Positions 1 to 9,264 of a DNA stretch of 10,667 nucleotides are shown here, one piece after another. The position numbers were made by a program, and so were the translations under genes. The notes under the pieces were generated by a model. The model did not search any database. It had not been told where the DNA came from and saw nothing but the letters and a program-made list of their open reading frames with translations. Every line of letters begins with the position of its first letter. The stretch's first letter is position 1. The stretch is from Tannerella sp. Its GTDB lineage: Bacteria; Bacteroidota; Bacteroidia; Bacteroidales; Tannerellaceae. The stretch spans positions 1-10,667 of the forward strand of contig JAITBC010000436.1 in NCBI GenBank assembly GCA_031283785.1, given 5' to 3'.

Positions 1-3000
1 TCGAATGTAGACGATAACGCGAAAATCAGAGTCAGCTATGTCGGATATATGACACAGGATGTACCGGTAGCAGGAAAAACGCATTTACAAATTCAACTGG
101 CAGAAGACACACAGGCGCTTGAAGAAGTAGTTGTCATCGGCTATGGCGCGATAAAGAAAAGTACGCTGACGAGCGCCGTTTCGAAGATGAATGCATCCGG
201 CATCGAAAACCGTCCGTTAGCGCGTGCGGAAACCGCTTTGCAGGGACAGTTGGCCGGCGTTGCAGTCAGGACAACAACGGGCGAACCGGGATCCGACATG
301 CAAATACGCGTCCGCGGCGCAGCTTCCGTCAATGCCAGCTCCGACCCGCTTTATGTGGTTGACGGGGCGCCGATGAGCAACCTCACATGGCTCAATCCGG
401 CTGACATTGAATCGATCGAAGTCCTGAAAGACGCTGCATCCTCAGCTATCTACGGCTCCCGCGGCTCAAACGGCGTCATCATGGTACAAACAAAAAAAGG
501 AAAACAGGGAAAAGCCAGAATCAGCGTAAATGCATCTTACGGCGTCCAGTCGCTCGAAAAGAAAATGGACATTATGTCGGCGCAGGAGTGGATAGAGTTT
601 AATATCAAAGCAATAGATCAACGCTACCTTACTGCAGCCAAAAACAGAGGCATTACAAATGCAACCATCGGCGACGACACCAGTACCCGTCTGGCAAATC
701 TCGGCTTATCGGCTGCTACATGGGGAAACTCCCATTACACTTATGTGCCGGATCCCCGTTGGTTTAAATATGCCGGTCCCGAATATTCCGCCGGACATAA
801 TATTTCCGTTAACGGTGTTGACCCGGCTACCCCGTTAAGCCTGCTCGACTGGCAGGACGAGTTTTACCGCGAAGCGCCCGTACAGGAAATAACCGTCAAT
901 GTGTCGGGAGGAAGTGATAATACGACGTATATGTTTTCAGGAGGTATTTTCGACCAGGACGGTATTGCAGCAGGTACGAATTACAACCGTTATACGGCAA
1001 GGGCTAACGTAGAATCAAAACTGAACCGGTACCTGACGGTTGGTATGTTACTTGCGCCGACTTATATCACAATGGACGGTTCGGGACGCGCCAACGGCAA
1101 GGATACACGGGCACATCACGTATTGTCGGCAGCGCCGGTTTCGGAACCGGAAGTAGGCTACCGTACGAATGTGGAGCCTTATACGCAATATTTGTGGAGC
1201 GGAACGACGTCAAGTCCTATCGCCTTTATGGAAAATATCCGTCATGACGACATCTTCCGCATGACCGGGAACGCTTTCCTGCGCCTTACCCCGCTGGACG
1301 GGTTGAAATTAGAACTGTCGGGGGCAACGGATTTATATGACCTCGACGGGCAGACCTACACGTTTTCAAGTACACAGTCTTCATGGACGCAGGGCGAAGG
1401 CGCAAACTCTTCGGGTGCGCACAATACGGCGCGTACATGGAACACACTGCTGCAGGCGCTCTTGAATTATGACAAAACGTTTGGATTGCATACCGTCGGG
1501 TTAATGGCGGGAACGTCAAAAGAAGAACGTAATATCGGTTATGAAACCAACCAGACGTTCAACAAGCCGTTCCCCAACGACGCCGTCACCGGTTCGTTCG
1601 ACGGCTCGAAAGTGGCGGTAGGCACGGATCAGGTTACCCAACGCACGCCGGACCGCCTTGTATCGTTTTTCGGACGCGCTCAATATAATTATGACGGGAA
1701 ATACCTGCTCTCGGCAAGTGTGCGTTATGATGGCGGTTCTGTTTTCGGAGCAAATAATAAATGGGGATTATTCCCTTCTTTCTCGGCCGGCTGGAACATT
1801 GCAAACGAAAAATTCTTTAAAAACCTGCCCTTATCCTGGATAAGCACATTCAAACTCCGTGCGAGCTACGGTGCAACAGGTAACAATTCCATCAGCAATA
1901 CGGCAGCATATCCGACGCTGGCGGCCGTAACCTACGCAGGACTGGCAGGTTACAATGCAAACAGTCTCGGCAATCCCAATTTAGGATGGGAAAAAACGCA
2001 CAGTACCGATCTGGCTGTCGACTGGGGATTCGTACAAAACAGAATACAAATTTCACTGGACTGGTACACAAAGAATACGACCGACCTGCTTTATCAAGTG
2101 CCTGCAATGGGCGCTTCGGGATTCACGACCGTCTGGGACAATCTCGGCGAAATTCATAACGAAGGTTTTGAGGTTGAATTGAACACGAAAAACCTGACGG
2201 GCGAATTGGCATGGGAAACAGACTTTAACTTGTCGTATAATAAAAACAAAGTCGTTTCGCTCGGCGTAGATGATACTCCTATCTATTCCGGTTTTGACGG
2301 CAGTAACCCTTCAAATATCCTGACGGTCGGCGAGCCTGCCAATTCATTTTATATGTATGAAGCAATCGGCGTCTGGAAAACTCAGAAAGAAATTGACGAT
2401 TATGCAGCCGAAACAAACGCTAAAAATATTACGTTTGAAGGAAAGAACCTTGTCCCCGGCGACCTTCGCTATACGGACGTGAACCGTGACGGCGCATACG
2501 ACAAAGAGCATGACCGAGTGTTGCTGGGAAGTCCGATACCTGCGATGACATATGGTATGACGAATAAATTCAGTTACAGGAATTTCGATCTGTCGATACT
2601 GCTGACAGCCCAGACGGGCGGTAAAATATTCGGAGTGCTGGGACGCGCAATAGACCGTCCGAGCATGAACCCGAACAGCAATATGATGAATGTCTGGAAA
2701 AATGCATGGTGGTCGGAAGAAGACCGGGGCGACGGTCATACACCGTCCATTTTCAGTACGACAACGGGTGGGAACGTGGACTCACGCTGGCTGTGGTCAT
2801 CCGATTACCTGAGGATCAAAAACCTGACTGTCGGGTATAAACTGCCGGTAAATCCCAGCATCATTTCTTATGCACGTTTGTACTGTTCCATTGAAAATCT
2901 TTGGAAATGGGACAATTACTACAACGGCTATTCTCCCGAAGCGGCAAATACGGCAGGCAGTTCCGTCCCCGGCGGTACAAACGCACTCGGACTTGACTAC

Positions 3001-3054
3001 GGCGGTTACCCAATTTCGAGAATTGTTACTTTTGGCCTTAACATTAATTTCTAA
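1..3054 (+). CDS. SusC/RagA-type TonB-dependent outer-membrane transporter (5' end cut by window)
   Basis: This gene encodes the beta-barrel half of a SusCD glycan importer, which moves oligosaccharides bound by SusD across the outer membrane using TonB energy. The frame is open from base 1, so the ATG at 49 is internal and the true start lies upstream. 1017 residues are visible. Counting from the first codon, residues 1-35 are the end of a carboxypeptidase-regulatory-like domain (VSYVGYMTQ). The SusC-type segment EEVVVIGYG is at 41-49. The plug follows, with DPLYVVDGAPM at 115-125 and IEVLKDAASSAIYGSRGSNG at about 139-158. The remainder is barrel, ending in a terminal phenylalanine (TFGLNINF), usual for outer-membrane proteins. 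The signal peptide and the first part of the regulatory-like domain are missing. It lies 5 bases ahead of its susD partner. The family is certain; the substrate cannot be read from the sequence. Confidence 0.97.
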   Translation, partial: SNVDDNAKIRVSYVGYMTQDVPVAGKTHLQIQLAEDTQALEEVVVIGYGAIKKSTLTSAVSKMNASGIENRPLARAETALQGQLAGVAVRTTTGEPGSDMQIRVRGAASVNASSDPLYVVDGAPMSNLTWLNPADIESIEVLKDAASSAIYGSRGSNGVIMVQTKKGKQGKARISVNASYGVQSLEKKMDIMSAQEWIEFNIKAIDQRYLTAAKNRGITNATIGDDTSTRLANLGLSAATWGNSHYTYVPDPRWFKYAGPEYSAGHNISVNGVDPATPLSLLDWQDEFYREAPVQEITVNVSGGSDNTTYMFSGGIFDQDGIAAGTNYNRYTARANVESKLNRYLTVGMLLAPTYITMDGSGRANGKDTRAHHVLSAAPVSEPEVGYRTNVEPYTQYLWSGTTSSPIAFMENIRHDDIFRMTGNAFLRLTPLDGLKLELSGATDLYDLDGQTYTFSSTQSSWTQGEGANSSGAHNTARTWNTLLQALLNYDKTFGLHTVGLMAGTSKEERNIGYETNQTFNKPFPNDAVTGSFDGSKVAVGTDQVTQRTPDRLVSFFGRAQYNYDGKYLLSASVRYDGGSVFGANNKWGLFPSFSAGWNIANEKFFKNLPLSWISTFKLRASYGATGNNSISNTAAYPTLAAVTYAGLAGYNANSLGNPNLGWEKTHSTDLAVDWGFVQNRIQISLDWYTKNTTDLLYQVPAMGASGFTTVWDNLGEIHNEGFEVELNTKNLTGELAWETDFNLSYNKNKVVSLGVDDTPIYSGFDGSNPSNILTVGEPANSFYMYEAIGVWKTQKEIDDYAAETNAKNITFEGKNLVPGDLRYTDVNRDGAYDKEHDRVLLGSPIPAMTYGMTNKFSYRNFDLSILLTAQTGGKIFGVLGRAIDRPSMNPNSNMMNVWKNAWWSEEDRGDGHTPSIFSTTTGGNVDSRWLWSSDYLRIKNLTVGYKLPVNPSIISYARLYCSIENLWKWDNYYNGYSPEAANTAGSSVPGGTNALGLDYGGYPISRIVTFGLNINF

Positions 3055-3059
3055 CAGCC

Positions 3060-4709
3060 ATGAAAAAAATATTTTTCAAATACAACCTATTGATAATGAC
3101 AGCCATTATGGGCTTAATCATTACCTCGTGCGAAGATTTTCTGACGAATCCTCCGGTGGATCGCCTCACGTCCGACGGATTTTATCAGACGCCGTCGCAA
3201 TCGGAACAGGGAATTGTAGGCGTTTACGCTGATTTGAGAGACATTGCACGCGATGAATTTATGTATTTGTCCGAATTTCGTTCGGATAATATCTGGGGAG
3301 ATCCGCAGCCTGACGGTTTCCGTGAATATTCCGAATTAAGCGCTTTCCGCGCAGGCCCGGATCTGAGTTATATTAACAGCGTATGGAACCTCTGGTACAA
3401 AATAATTTACAATGCCAATGTAGCTTTAATGAAAGTTCGGGAATGTGATTTCGGCACACGCGAAGACTTTAAAAAGCAACTGCTTGGCGAAGCGTATTTC
3501 CTTCGCGGCTGGGCTTATTTCGAGTTGACGCGCTTGTTTGGGAATATTCCCGTCATAGACGCCCCAATGGCGCCGAACGACGTTATGAACGTGCCGCAAT
3601 CAACTGCTGCCGAAGTTTATAGCCGCATGGTGTTGCCGGATTTAAAAAATGCACAAGCGATGTTGCCGTTAGCCGAAGATATGAAGAATGCTTCAAATGC
3701 CGGCATTTCAGGCTCCGGACGCGCCGACAGAATCGCCGCTTCGGCAATGCTCGGACGGGTTTATATGACAATGGCAGGCTTCCCGCTGAACGACGCTTCG
3801 GCAAAGGCAAACGCCAAAAACGAACTGAAAGCGATACTTGATTTGTCGGCCAACTCAAACAAATACTGGGCGCCCGACAGCCTCGAATGGCAAAAACAAT
3901 GGATATCGGAAAACAATAATAAATATTCGATCTTCGCAATCCAGTATCGTTCGGGAGGCACGGGCAACTCGGCAATCTTTGAAACCGGCGCAAAACTTCC
4001 GCCTTCATACACAAGCTTTCAGGTGTATAACGAATTGGGCGTATTTGTCGGAAAATCAATCGTTTACGAATTTGAGAAAGTATATTCCGGAGGTAAAACG
4101 GACGCCCGCGGGCTTGGACACTCCATTTTATTGGGCTACGACGCCGAACCGAACTGGACGGCGCGCGTGCCGCAACTCGAAGAGCTTGAACCGGGTTCGG
4201 AGGTCATGGTAGCAAGAAATGCAATGTTTACCAAATATCTGAATATGAAACCCAAACGTGCAGCGCTCGGCTATACGGCGAATATCGAAACGGCGATGAA
4301 AGATTACCGTGACTGGCCCGTCAATCACCCGATCATTCGCCTGGAAGACGTGATGCTGATGTATGCCGAAATACTGGCGGACGAAGGAAATACGTCAGGC
4401 GCAATGGAAATCGTAAATAAAATACGTACGCGCGCCGGCTGCGACGCCTTAGCGGTAACGAACGCCGGCGATGCATTGCAGGCGGTTAAGAATGAACGCC
4501 GTATCGAACTCTTCGGCGAAGGCGTGCGCTGGTTCGACCTTGTGCGCTGGAATGAATGGAAACAGGCAATCACCTATGAATTTAACCAATACTCTAACCC
4601 GAATGGAGCAAGTGTTGAAAACATTAAAAACGGTCGCTACCTGTACCCTGTTCCAATGAATCAGATCAACGTGAAACCGGGATGGTACATACAAAACGAG
4701 GGTTATTAG
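3060..4709 (+). CDS. SusD/RagB-type nutrient-binding outer-membrane lipoprotein
   Basis: This is the surface lipoprotein that caps the preceding SusC-type barrel and binds the incoming glycan. The 549-residue length is normal for the family. The start at 3060 gives a lysine-rich N-terminus, a hydrophobic stretch and a lipobox ending at Cys24 (IITSC), the expected lipidation site, followed by acidic residues (EDF). The N-terminal SusD-like region is rich in Trp and Tyr, with YFLRGWAYFELTRLFGNIP at about residues 145-163. The C-terminal SusD/RagB domain carries RLEDVMLMYAEILAD from residue 427, NERRIELFGEGVRWFDLVRW from 478, and the family ending YLYPVPMNQINVKPGW from 527. Only 5 bases separate it from the transporter, so the two are almost certainly co-transcribed and possibly translationally coupled. 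Ligand specificity cannot be inferred from sequence alone. Confidence 0.97.
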   Translation: MKKIFFKYNLLIMTAIMGLIITSCEDFLTNPPVDRLTSDGFYQTPSQSEQGIVGVYADLRDIARDEFMYLSEFRSDNIWGDPQPDGFREYSELSAFRAGPDLSYINSVWNLWYKIIYNANVALMKVRECDFGTREDFKKQLLGEAYFLRGWAYFELTRLFGNIPVIDAPMAPNDVMNVPQSTAAEVYSRMVLPDLKNAQAMLPLAEDMKNASNAGISGSGRADRIAASAMLGRVYMTMAGFPLNDASAKANAKNELKAILDLSANSNKYWAPDSLEWQKQWISENNNKYSIFAIQYRSGGTGNSAIFETGAKLPPSYTSFQVYNELGVFVGKSIVYEFEKVYSGGKTDARGLGHSILLGYDAEPNWTARVPQLEELEPGSEVMVARNAMFTKYLNMKPKRAALGYTANIETAMKDYRDWPVNHPIIRLEDVMLMYAEILADEGNTSGAMEIVNKIRTRAGCDALAVTNAGDALQAVKNERRIELFGEGVRWFDLVRWNEWKQAITYEFNQYSNPNGASVENIKNGRYLYPVPMNQINVKPGWYIQNEGY

Positions 4710-4848
4710 GGTCTTTATTATTCTCTTACCCCTTTCTTATTATGCGATTACCCTGTATAACGCCGTTTATGTCAATGTATTTACAATCAGCCAGAGATAC
4801 AGACACGTATCCGGCGTTATTCCGGGACTTCCTGACAATTCGACGCAG
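4710..4848 (+). other. susD to glycosidase intergenic spacer with a 9-bp inverted repeat
   Basis: This 139-base gap lies inside the presumed operon. It contains a perfect 9-bp inverted repeat, ATAACGCCG at 4757-4765 and CGGCGTTAT at 4812-4820, with 46 bases between the arms. I see no TAnnTTTG box, no T-run terminator and no clear Shine-Dalgarno sequence before the ATG at 4849, so read-through from susD is the simplest reading. The repeat could form a long-range stem in the mRNA, but its length is near what chance allows. The frame of the downstream gene is open across the whole spacer but has no ATG, GTG or TTG. Confidence 0.4.
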
Positions 4849-7800
4849 ATGAACCATAAATTAAGATTACCTGATATTGTATTATATATATCACTGCTAA
4901 CAGGATATAATCATGTTGGTGCACAACAAACTGCAGTTAACCGGGTTAAAAAAATCGGAGACTTTATTGAATCGAATTCATATAATGATGACAAACGCGG
5001 AGCAGAACGTTTTCTGCAATACCGCCCCGACGGAGAAGATTTCGTTTGTATTAACGGCCAAAACCGTTATACACGCGCTTTATACGGCAGTCATTCCGCT
5101 TTCCGGATTGAAACAAGCGACCGACCCATATTTGCAACATTTGAAAAAAATAACTGCAGAAATATACGATTCATCTACATTCGCGGGAACGACATGCTAC
5201 CGCTGGAAATAACGGAATTTTGCGAATCACGTTACACTCCGGGTAAAAGAACTTACAAAATAAAAGACCGCCTTTTTAAAAACGGTGATATATTACTGTC
5301 TGTACTTGCATCGCCGGATGAAGATGCTGCTATCTGGAAAATAGAAACATCAGGGAAAATAGAAACATCAGAAATAAGGAATATCTCCATCAGAGCCGTT
5401 TTATCTCCGGTAAGAAATCAAAAATTAAACAGAAACGGGGATATGGGCGTCGATCCGCCCGATAGCTTTGACCCTTCCGATACGCTTCCTCCTTTACGTA
5501 ACCTTGACATTCGCCTGAATGAACCGGTTAAATATTTACTGTTCGCCGATAATGACCTGCATTTATTACCTGCCGGCAAAGGAGAAGCTTATTATCAGAA
5601 AGCGGAGAACGCCCGAAAAGAGCTGGCGGGAAGAATTTCCATTTCAACTCCCGACCCGTATTTCAATACGCTTGGAGGAACTCTTTGCGTAGCTGCCGAC
5701 GGGATATGGGACGGTCAGGTATGGCAACACGGAGCCGTCGGCTGGAGGATGCCGTTAAGCGGCTGGAGGGCGGCCTACACGGGCGATATCATGGGATGGC
5801 ACGACAGGGCCCGCACGCACTTCAACGCCTATGCAGCTTCACAGGTGACGGAAGTCCCTCCCGTATATCCGCATCCGGCGCAGGACTCCGGTCTCAACCT
5901 TGCCCGGGCCGAAAAACGATGGGGCACACCCATGTATAGCAACGGGTATATATGCCGTAATCCTTACCGTAACGACCAGATGCACCATTATGACATGAAC
6001 CTTTGTTATATTGACGAGCTGATGTGGCATTTTCTCTGGACGGGAGATACAACTTGCGTCAGAACGATGTGGCCTGTGATCGAAAGGCACCTTGAATGGG
6101 AAAAACGCAATTACGACCCTGATGACGACGGGCTGTACGACGCCTATTGCTGCATCTGGGCAAGCGATGCTTTGTATTACAGCGGAGGAGGAGTAACCCA
6201 TTCATCAGCATACAATTACCGCGCCAACAAACTGGCTGCACGCCTGGCCGGAATGATCGGAAAAGACGGAGAGCCTTATAAGATAGAAGCCGAACGCATC
6301 TTATCGGCAATGAATAGCAGACTCTGGCTGCCGGACAAAGGACACTGGGCGGAATATCAGGAACGGATGGGACACAAAAGAACTTATGAACATGCCGGCA
6401 TATGGACGATATATCATACGATTGATTCCGAAGTCGACAACATGCTCCAGGCTTATCAATCCACACGCTATATAGATACCGAAATTCCACATATTCCGGT
6501 AATATCCGACGATCTGGAAGAGAAAAACCTCGAGACCATATCCACTACCAACTGGTTGCCTTATTCGTGGAGTATCAACAATGTAGCATTTGCGGAAGTG
6601 ATGCATACCGCGCTGGCTTACTGGATAGCCGGACGCAACGAGGAAGCTTTCAGGTTACTTAAAAGTTCCGTCATTGACGGTATGTACCTCGGCAGCAGTC
6701 CGGGTAACTTCGGACAAGTAAGCTTCTATGATGCCGCACGTGGAGAATGTTACCGCGATTTCGGCGATCCCATCGGTGTCGCTTCCCGTGCGCTTATCCA
6801 GGGGCTTTACGGAATCTTTCCCGATTTACTGAACGGAACGGTCCGTCTCGTTCCGGGATTTCCGTCGGAATGGGAACACGCTTCACTCAAAACTCCTTCT
6901 ATCAACTATTCATTTTTAAGACGAAATAATACCGATACATATGACGTATCGCTTCATTTTCAACGTCCGGCCTCGCTGCAACTCGAAATTAGTGCACTAT
7001 ATGACGATGCGGACGTAACGGTAAACGGGGAAAATATTGTCCCCTTATGGAAAGAATATGTACAATATCCGAAACTGATTTTAACATTACCCGGGTCGGA
7101 TAACTATACAATTGAAATCAAATGGAAAGGTAATCCGCTCGATTTCTCCTGCGAAGCGCCCGAAAAGGGAATACGAAATGAATATTGGCAACTGACGGCA
7201 GCCAATATCAACTCCATTGATGACCCGCAAAACGTATTGTCGGAGATACGGATCGTCCCTGCGAAACCGGCCCTGCCCGGCGGAAATAACGGGACGTCTC
7301 CACAGATACAGACCGTCAGCGGAAAATTATCCGGAACTTCCGGGCATCGGACGCTATTCATCCGGCGTACGCAAGGTAAAGCCGTATGGCTGCAACCGGT
7401 GCATATAGAAATTGAGGCGCCTTCGCAGGCTGTGCATATACCATTCGGCAGGCTGGACAAAGCTATGTGTGAACCTGTTCATATCGGAGGTTATTTCAAT
7501 GACAGTATAACAAATATTTTCCAAAACAGATACTTTTCGCCTCGTCCTCCGGTTACAACATTACAAATCCCGACACAAGGCATCGGCGAATGGTGTCATC
7601 CGCAACTTACTGCCGATATTAATGACGGCGGATTACGAAAGTATTCCGATAACGGTATCTTCACTACCTCAAACGGTATCCCTTTGCGGACGCCCGCAGA
7701 GGGACGGAATATTGTTTTTACTTCATTATGGGACAACTTCCCCGATTCGGCACGCATCCCGTTAAACGGAAAAGCTTCCAATGCTTATTTATTACTTGCC

Positions 7801-8178
7801 GGGACAACAAACCACATGCAGTGTCATACGGTGAACGGCGCAGTCATCATAGGGTATAAAGACGGAAGCGCCGATACGCTCAATCTGATTAATCCGGAAA
7901 ACTGGTGCCCGATAGAACAGGATTTCTTTGTTGACGGACAGGCTTTCCGCCTTAAAACTCCACGCCCTTACCGCCTGCATCTGAAATCGGGATTGTTAAG
8001 TAATAATATGGAAAAAGACTTGGATATAAAAGGCGTATACGGACGCGCTATCGACGGAGGCGCCGGCATACTACTGGATATGCCGCTCAATAAGAACAAA
8101 CAACTGGAATACCTGCATCTTGAAACCCTATCCAACGATATCGTCATCGGACTCATGGCTATAACACTTCAACGTTAA
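4849..8178 (+). CDS. DUF4450-family exported glycoside hydrolase ((alpha/alpha)6 barrel type)
   Basis: This 1109-residue protein is probably a periplasmic or surface glycosidase that cleaves the glycan handled by the adjacent SusCD pair. Residues 1-25 form a signal peptide with a likely cut after VGA (VGA/QQ); no lipobox Cys is present. An N-terminal beta-rich region (about 50-265) contains QYRPDGEDFVCINGQNRYTR and GDMGVDPPDSF. The central alpha-helical barrel (about 266-680) has TPDPYFNTLGG, GIWDGQVWQHGAVGWRMP, NDQMHHYDMNLCYIDELMWH, DPDDDGLYDAYCCIWASDAL and NWLPYSWSINNVAFAEVMHT, arranged as in GH63/GH78-like six-hairpin enzymes. A beta-domain follows to about 770. The C-terminal domain ends with YGRAIDGGAGILLDMP and ETLSNDIVIGLMAITLQR. 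I recognise the order from DUF4450 proteins of Bacteroidota by memory, without a search. The catalytic acids and substrate are not established here; acidic residues in 424-440 and 499-503 are candidates. An 18-bp tandem duplication lies at codons 163-174. Confidence 0.85.
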   Translation: MNHKLRLPDIVLYISLLTGYNHVGAQQTAVNRVKKIGDFIESNSYNDDKRGAERFLQYRPDGEDFVCINGQNRYTRALYGSHSAFRIETSDRPIFATFEKNNCRNIRFIYIRGNDMLPLEITEFCESRYTPGKRTYKIKDRLFKNGDILLSVLASPDEDAAIWKIETSGKIETSEIRNISIRAVLSPVRNQKLNRNGDMGVDPPDSFDPSDTLPPLRNLDIRLNEPVKYLLFADNDLHLLPAGKGEAYYQKAENARKELAGRISISTPDPYFNTLGGTLCVAADGIWDGQVWQHGAVGWRMPLSGWRAAYTGDIMGWHDRARTHFNAYAASQVTEVPPVYPHPAQDSGLNLARAEKRWGTPMYSNGYICRNPYRNDQMHHYDMNLCYIDELMWHFLWTGDTTCVRTMWPVIERHLEWEKRNYDPDDDGLYDAYCCIWASDALYYSGGGVTHSSAYNYRANKLAARLAGMIGKDGEPYKIEAERILSAMNSRLWLPDKGHWAEYQERMGHKRTYEHAGIWTIYHTIDSEVDNMLQAYQSTRYIDTEIPHIPVISDDLEEKNLETISTTNWLPYSWSINNVAFAEVMHTALAYWIAGRNEEAFRLLKSSVIDGMYLGSSPGNFGQVSFYDAARGECYRDFGDPIGVASRALIQGLYGIFPDLLNGTVRLVPGFPSEWEHASLKTPSINYSFLRRNNTDTYDVSLHFQRPASLQLEISALYDDADVTVNGENIVPLWKEYVQYPKLILTLPGSDNYTIEIKWKGNPLDFSCEAPEKGIRNEYWQLTAANINSIDDPQNVLSEIRIVPAKPALPGGNNGTSPQIQTVSGKLSGTSGHRTLFIRRTQGKAVWLQPVHIEIEAPSQAVHIPFGRLDKAMCEPVHIGGYFNDSITNIFQNRYFSPRPPVTTLQIPTQGIGEWCHPQLTADINDGGLRKYSDNGIFTTSNGIPLRTPAEGRNIVFTSLWDNFPDSARIPLNGKASNAYLLLAGTTNHMQCHTVNGAVIIGYKDGSADTLNLINPENWCPIEQDFFVDGQAFRLKTPRPYRLHLKSGLLSNNMEKDLDIKGVYGRAIDGGAGILLDMPLNKNKQLEYLHLETLSNDIVIGLMAITLQR
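5336..5371 (+). repeat. 18-bp perfect tandem duplication inside the glycosidase gene
   Basis: The unit ggaaaatagaaacatcag occurs twice back to back, at 5336-5353 and 5354-5371, with no mismatch. The duplication keeps the frame and puts KIETS twice in the N-terminal beta-rich region (residues 164-168 and 170-174). Perfect identity suggests a recent slippage or duplication event. Confidence 0.95.
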
Positions 8179-8221
8179 ATCAATCAACACATTCCACCAC
8201 ACAAGATAAAAACCGGAAGGA

Positions 8222-9172
8222 TCAGATTTCTTTCTCAATCTTATACCTGTTCCTGTTCGGAGCATTACGGGAAATGAGTTCGCCGATAAAACCCGCAAGA
8301 AAAAGTTGGGTGCCGATAATCATCGCCGTAAGAGAAATATAGAAATAAGGCGAACTGGTAACCAGCGGACGCAAATCTCCTTCAACAATAGACATCAGTT
8401 TGGCAACAAGCACGACCATCAAGGCTACAAACCCGATAAAAAACACGACACTCCCCCAAAGTCCGAAAATATGCATGGGCTTCTTTCCAAACTTCGAAGT
8501 AAACCAGAGTGTAATAAGATCCAGATAGCCGTTGTAAAAACGATTTAATCCGAATTTCGTCTTTCCATACTTACGTGATTGATGCTTAACAACCTTCTCC
8601 CCGATCTTATAAAACCCGGCAATCTTAGCTAAATACGGGATGTATCTGTGCATGTCATTATAAACCTCTATATTCTTGACGACTTCCTTTCCGTATGACT
8701 TTAGGCCACAGTTAAAATCATGCAGTTTAACGCCGGAGAATTTCCGTGCCGTAGCATTAAACAATTTGGAAGGAAGGTTCTTCGTCAGCCTATTATCATA
8801 GCGTTTTTTCTTCCATCCGGAGACAAGATCATATCCTTCTTCCTTTATCATACGATAAAGCTCCGGTATTTCATCCGGGCTATCCTGCAAATCGGCATCC
8901 ATCGTGATGACAACATCACCCTGCGCACGTTGAAATCCGCATTGAAGGGCCGGCGACTTACCATAGTTCCGGCGAAATTTTATACCTTTCACCTCCGGCG
9001 CTTTTTTACTTAATGCCTCAATGATATCCCACGACCTATCCGTACTGCCGTCACTCACAAAAATAATTTCATAAGAAAATTTATTTTCGTCCATCACTTG
9101 TTTTATCCATTCATATAATTCAGGAAGCGATTCCGCTTCGTTATACAGAGGTATTATTACTGATATATCCAT
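8222..9172 (-). CDS. Family 2 glycosyltransferase, polyprenyl-phosphate (DPM1/GtrB-like) type
   Basis: This is a 316-residue membrane-anchored glycosyltransferase of the GT2 DPM1-like subgroup. Members move a sugar from a nucleotide donor to undecaprenyl phosphate or a similar lipid on the cytoplasmic face of the inner membrane. The N-terminal GT-A domain starts with ISVIIPLYNEAESLPELY, has DGSTD at 41-45 and the metal-binding DADLQD at 92-97, then HDFNCGLKSY at 151-160 and RKYGKTKFG at 200-208. Two hydrophobic segments at about 235-258 and 277-301 form the C-terminal membrane hairpin typical of the GtrB/ArnC-like subgroup. The start at 9172 follows a short purine-rich AAGG and lies 24 bases past a TATCTTTG box. 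It converges with the glycosidase gene (43 bases between stops) and is probably a single-gene unit. The sugar and lipid acceptor are unknown; a cell-envelope role is more likely than a role in glycan breakdown. Confidence 0.93.
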   Translation of the reverse strand: MDISVIIPLYNEAESLPELYEWIKQVMDENKFSYEIIFVSDGSTDRSWDIIEALSKKAPEVKGIKFRRNYGKSPALQCGFQRAQGDVVITMDADLQDSPDEIPELYRMIKEEGYDLVSGWKKKRYDNRLTKNLPSKLFNATARKFSGVKLHDFNCGLKSYGKEVVKNIEVYNDMHRYIPYLAKIAGFYKIGEKVVKHQSRKYGKTKFGLNRFYNGYLDLITLWFTSKFGKKPMHIFGLWGSVVFFIGFVALMVVLVAKLMSIVEGDLRPLVTSSPYFYISLTAMIIGTQLFLAGFIGELISRNAPNRNRYKIEKEI

Positions 9173-9196
9173 CCTTGCATCATAAATTTAACCCCA

Positions 9197-9204
9197 CAAA
9201 GATA
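9197..9204 (-). promoter_or_regulatory. Bacteroidota-type -7 promoter box for the glycosyltransferase
   Basis: Read on the minus strand the sequence is TATCTTTG, an exact match to the TAnnTTTG -7 consensus of the Bacteroidota primary sigma factor. It ends 24 bases ahead of the start codon at 9172, leaving room for a leader of roughly 18-20 bases. A TTTG -33 element is not clear; the nearest weak candidate is GTTAC at 9221-9225 at about the right distance. Confidence 0.65.
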
Positions 9205-9264
9205 TGCATTTTATTTCCTTGTAACTACTCAGATTGCCAAAAAAACGCTATTACAAAAAAAACT

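Noticed and set aside
2344..2739. A 131-codon open frame on the minus strand inside the SusC-type gene.
   Set aside because: It is antisense to a strongly conserved barrel region, has low-complexity shadow-like composition and no recognisable domain.
4670..4848. The glycosidase frame is open upstream of 4849 and the spacer would encode a hydrophobic stretch (VFIILLPLSYYAITL).
   Set aside because: There is no ATG, GTG or TTG in that stretch, and the ATG at 4849 gives a normal signal peptide with a good cleavage site. The hydrophobic run is best explained by chance in T-rich DNA.
6059..6490. A 143-codon open frame on the minus strand inside the glycosidase gene.
   Set aside because: It lies opposite the most conserved barrel motifs of the glycosidase, is Arg- and Cys-rich in the manner of shadow frames, and lacks a start signal.
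8179..8221. Possible terminator between the convergent glycosidase and glycosyltransferase genes.
   Set aside because: The 43-base gap has a short TTTTT run on the minus strand but no stem of useful length before it, so no terminator is called.
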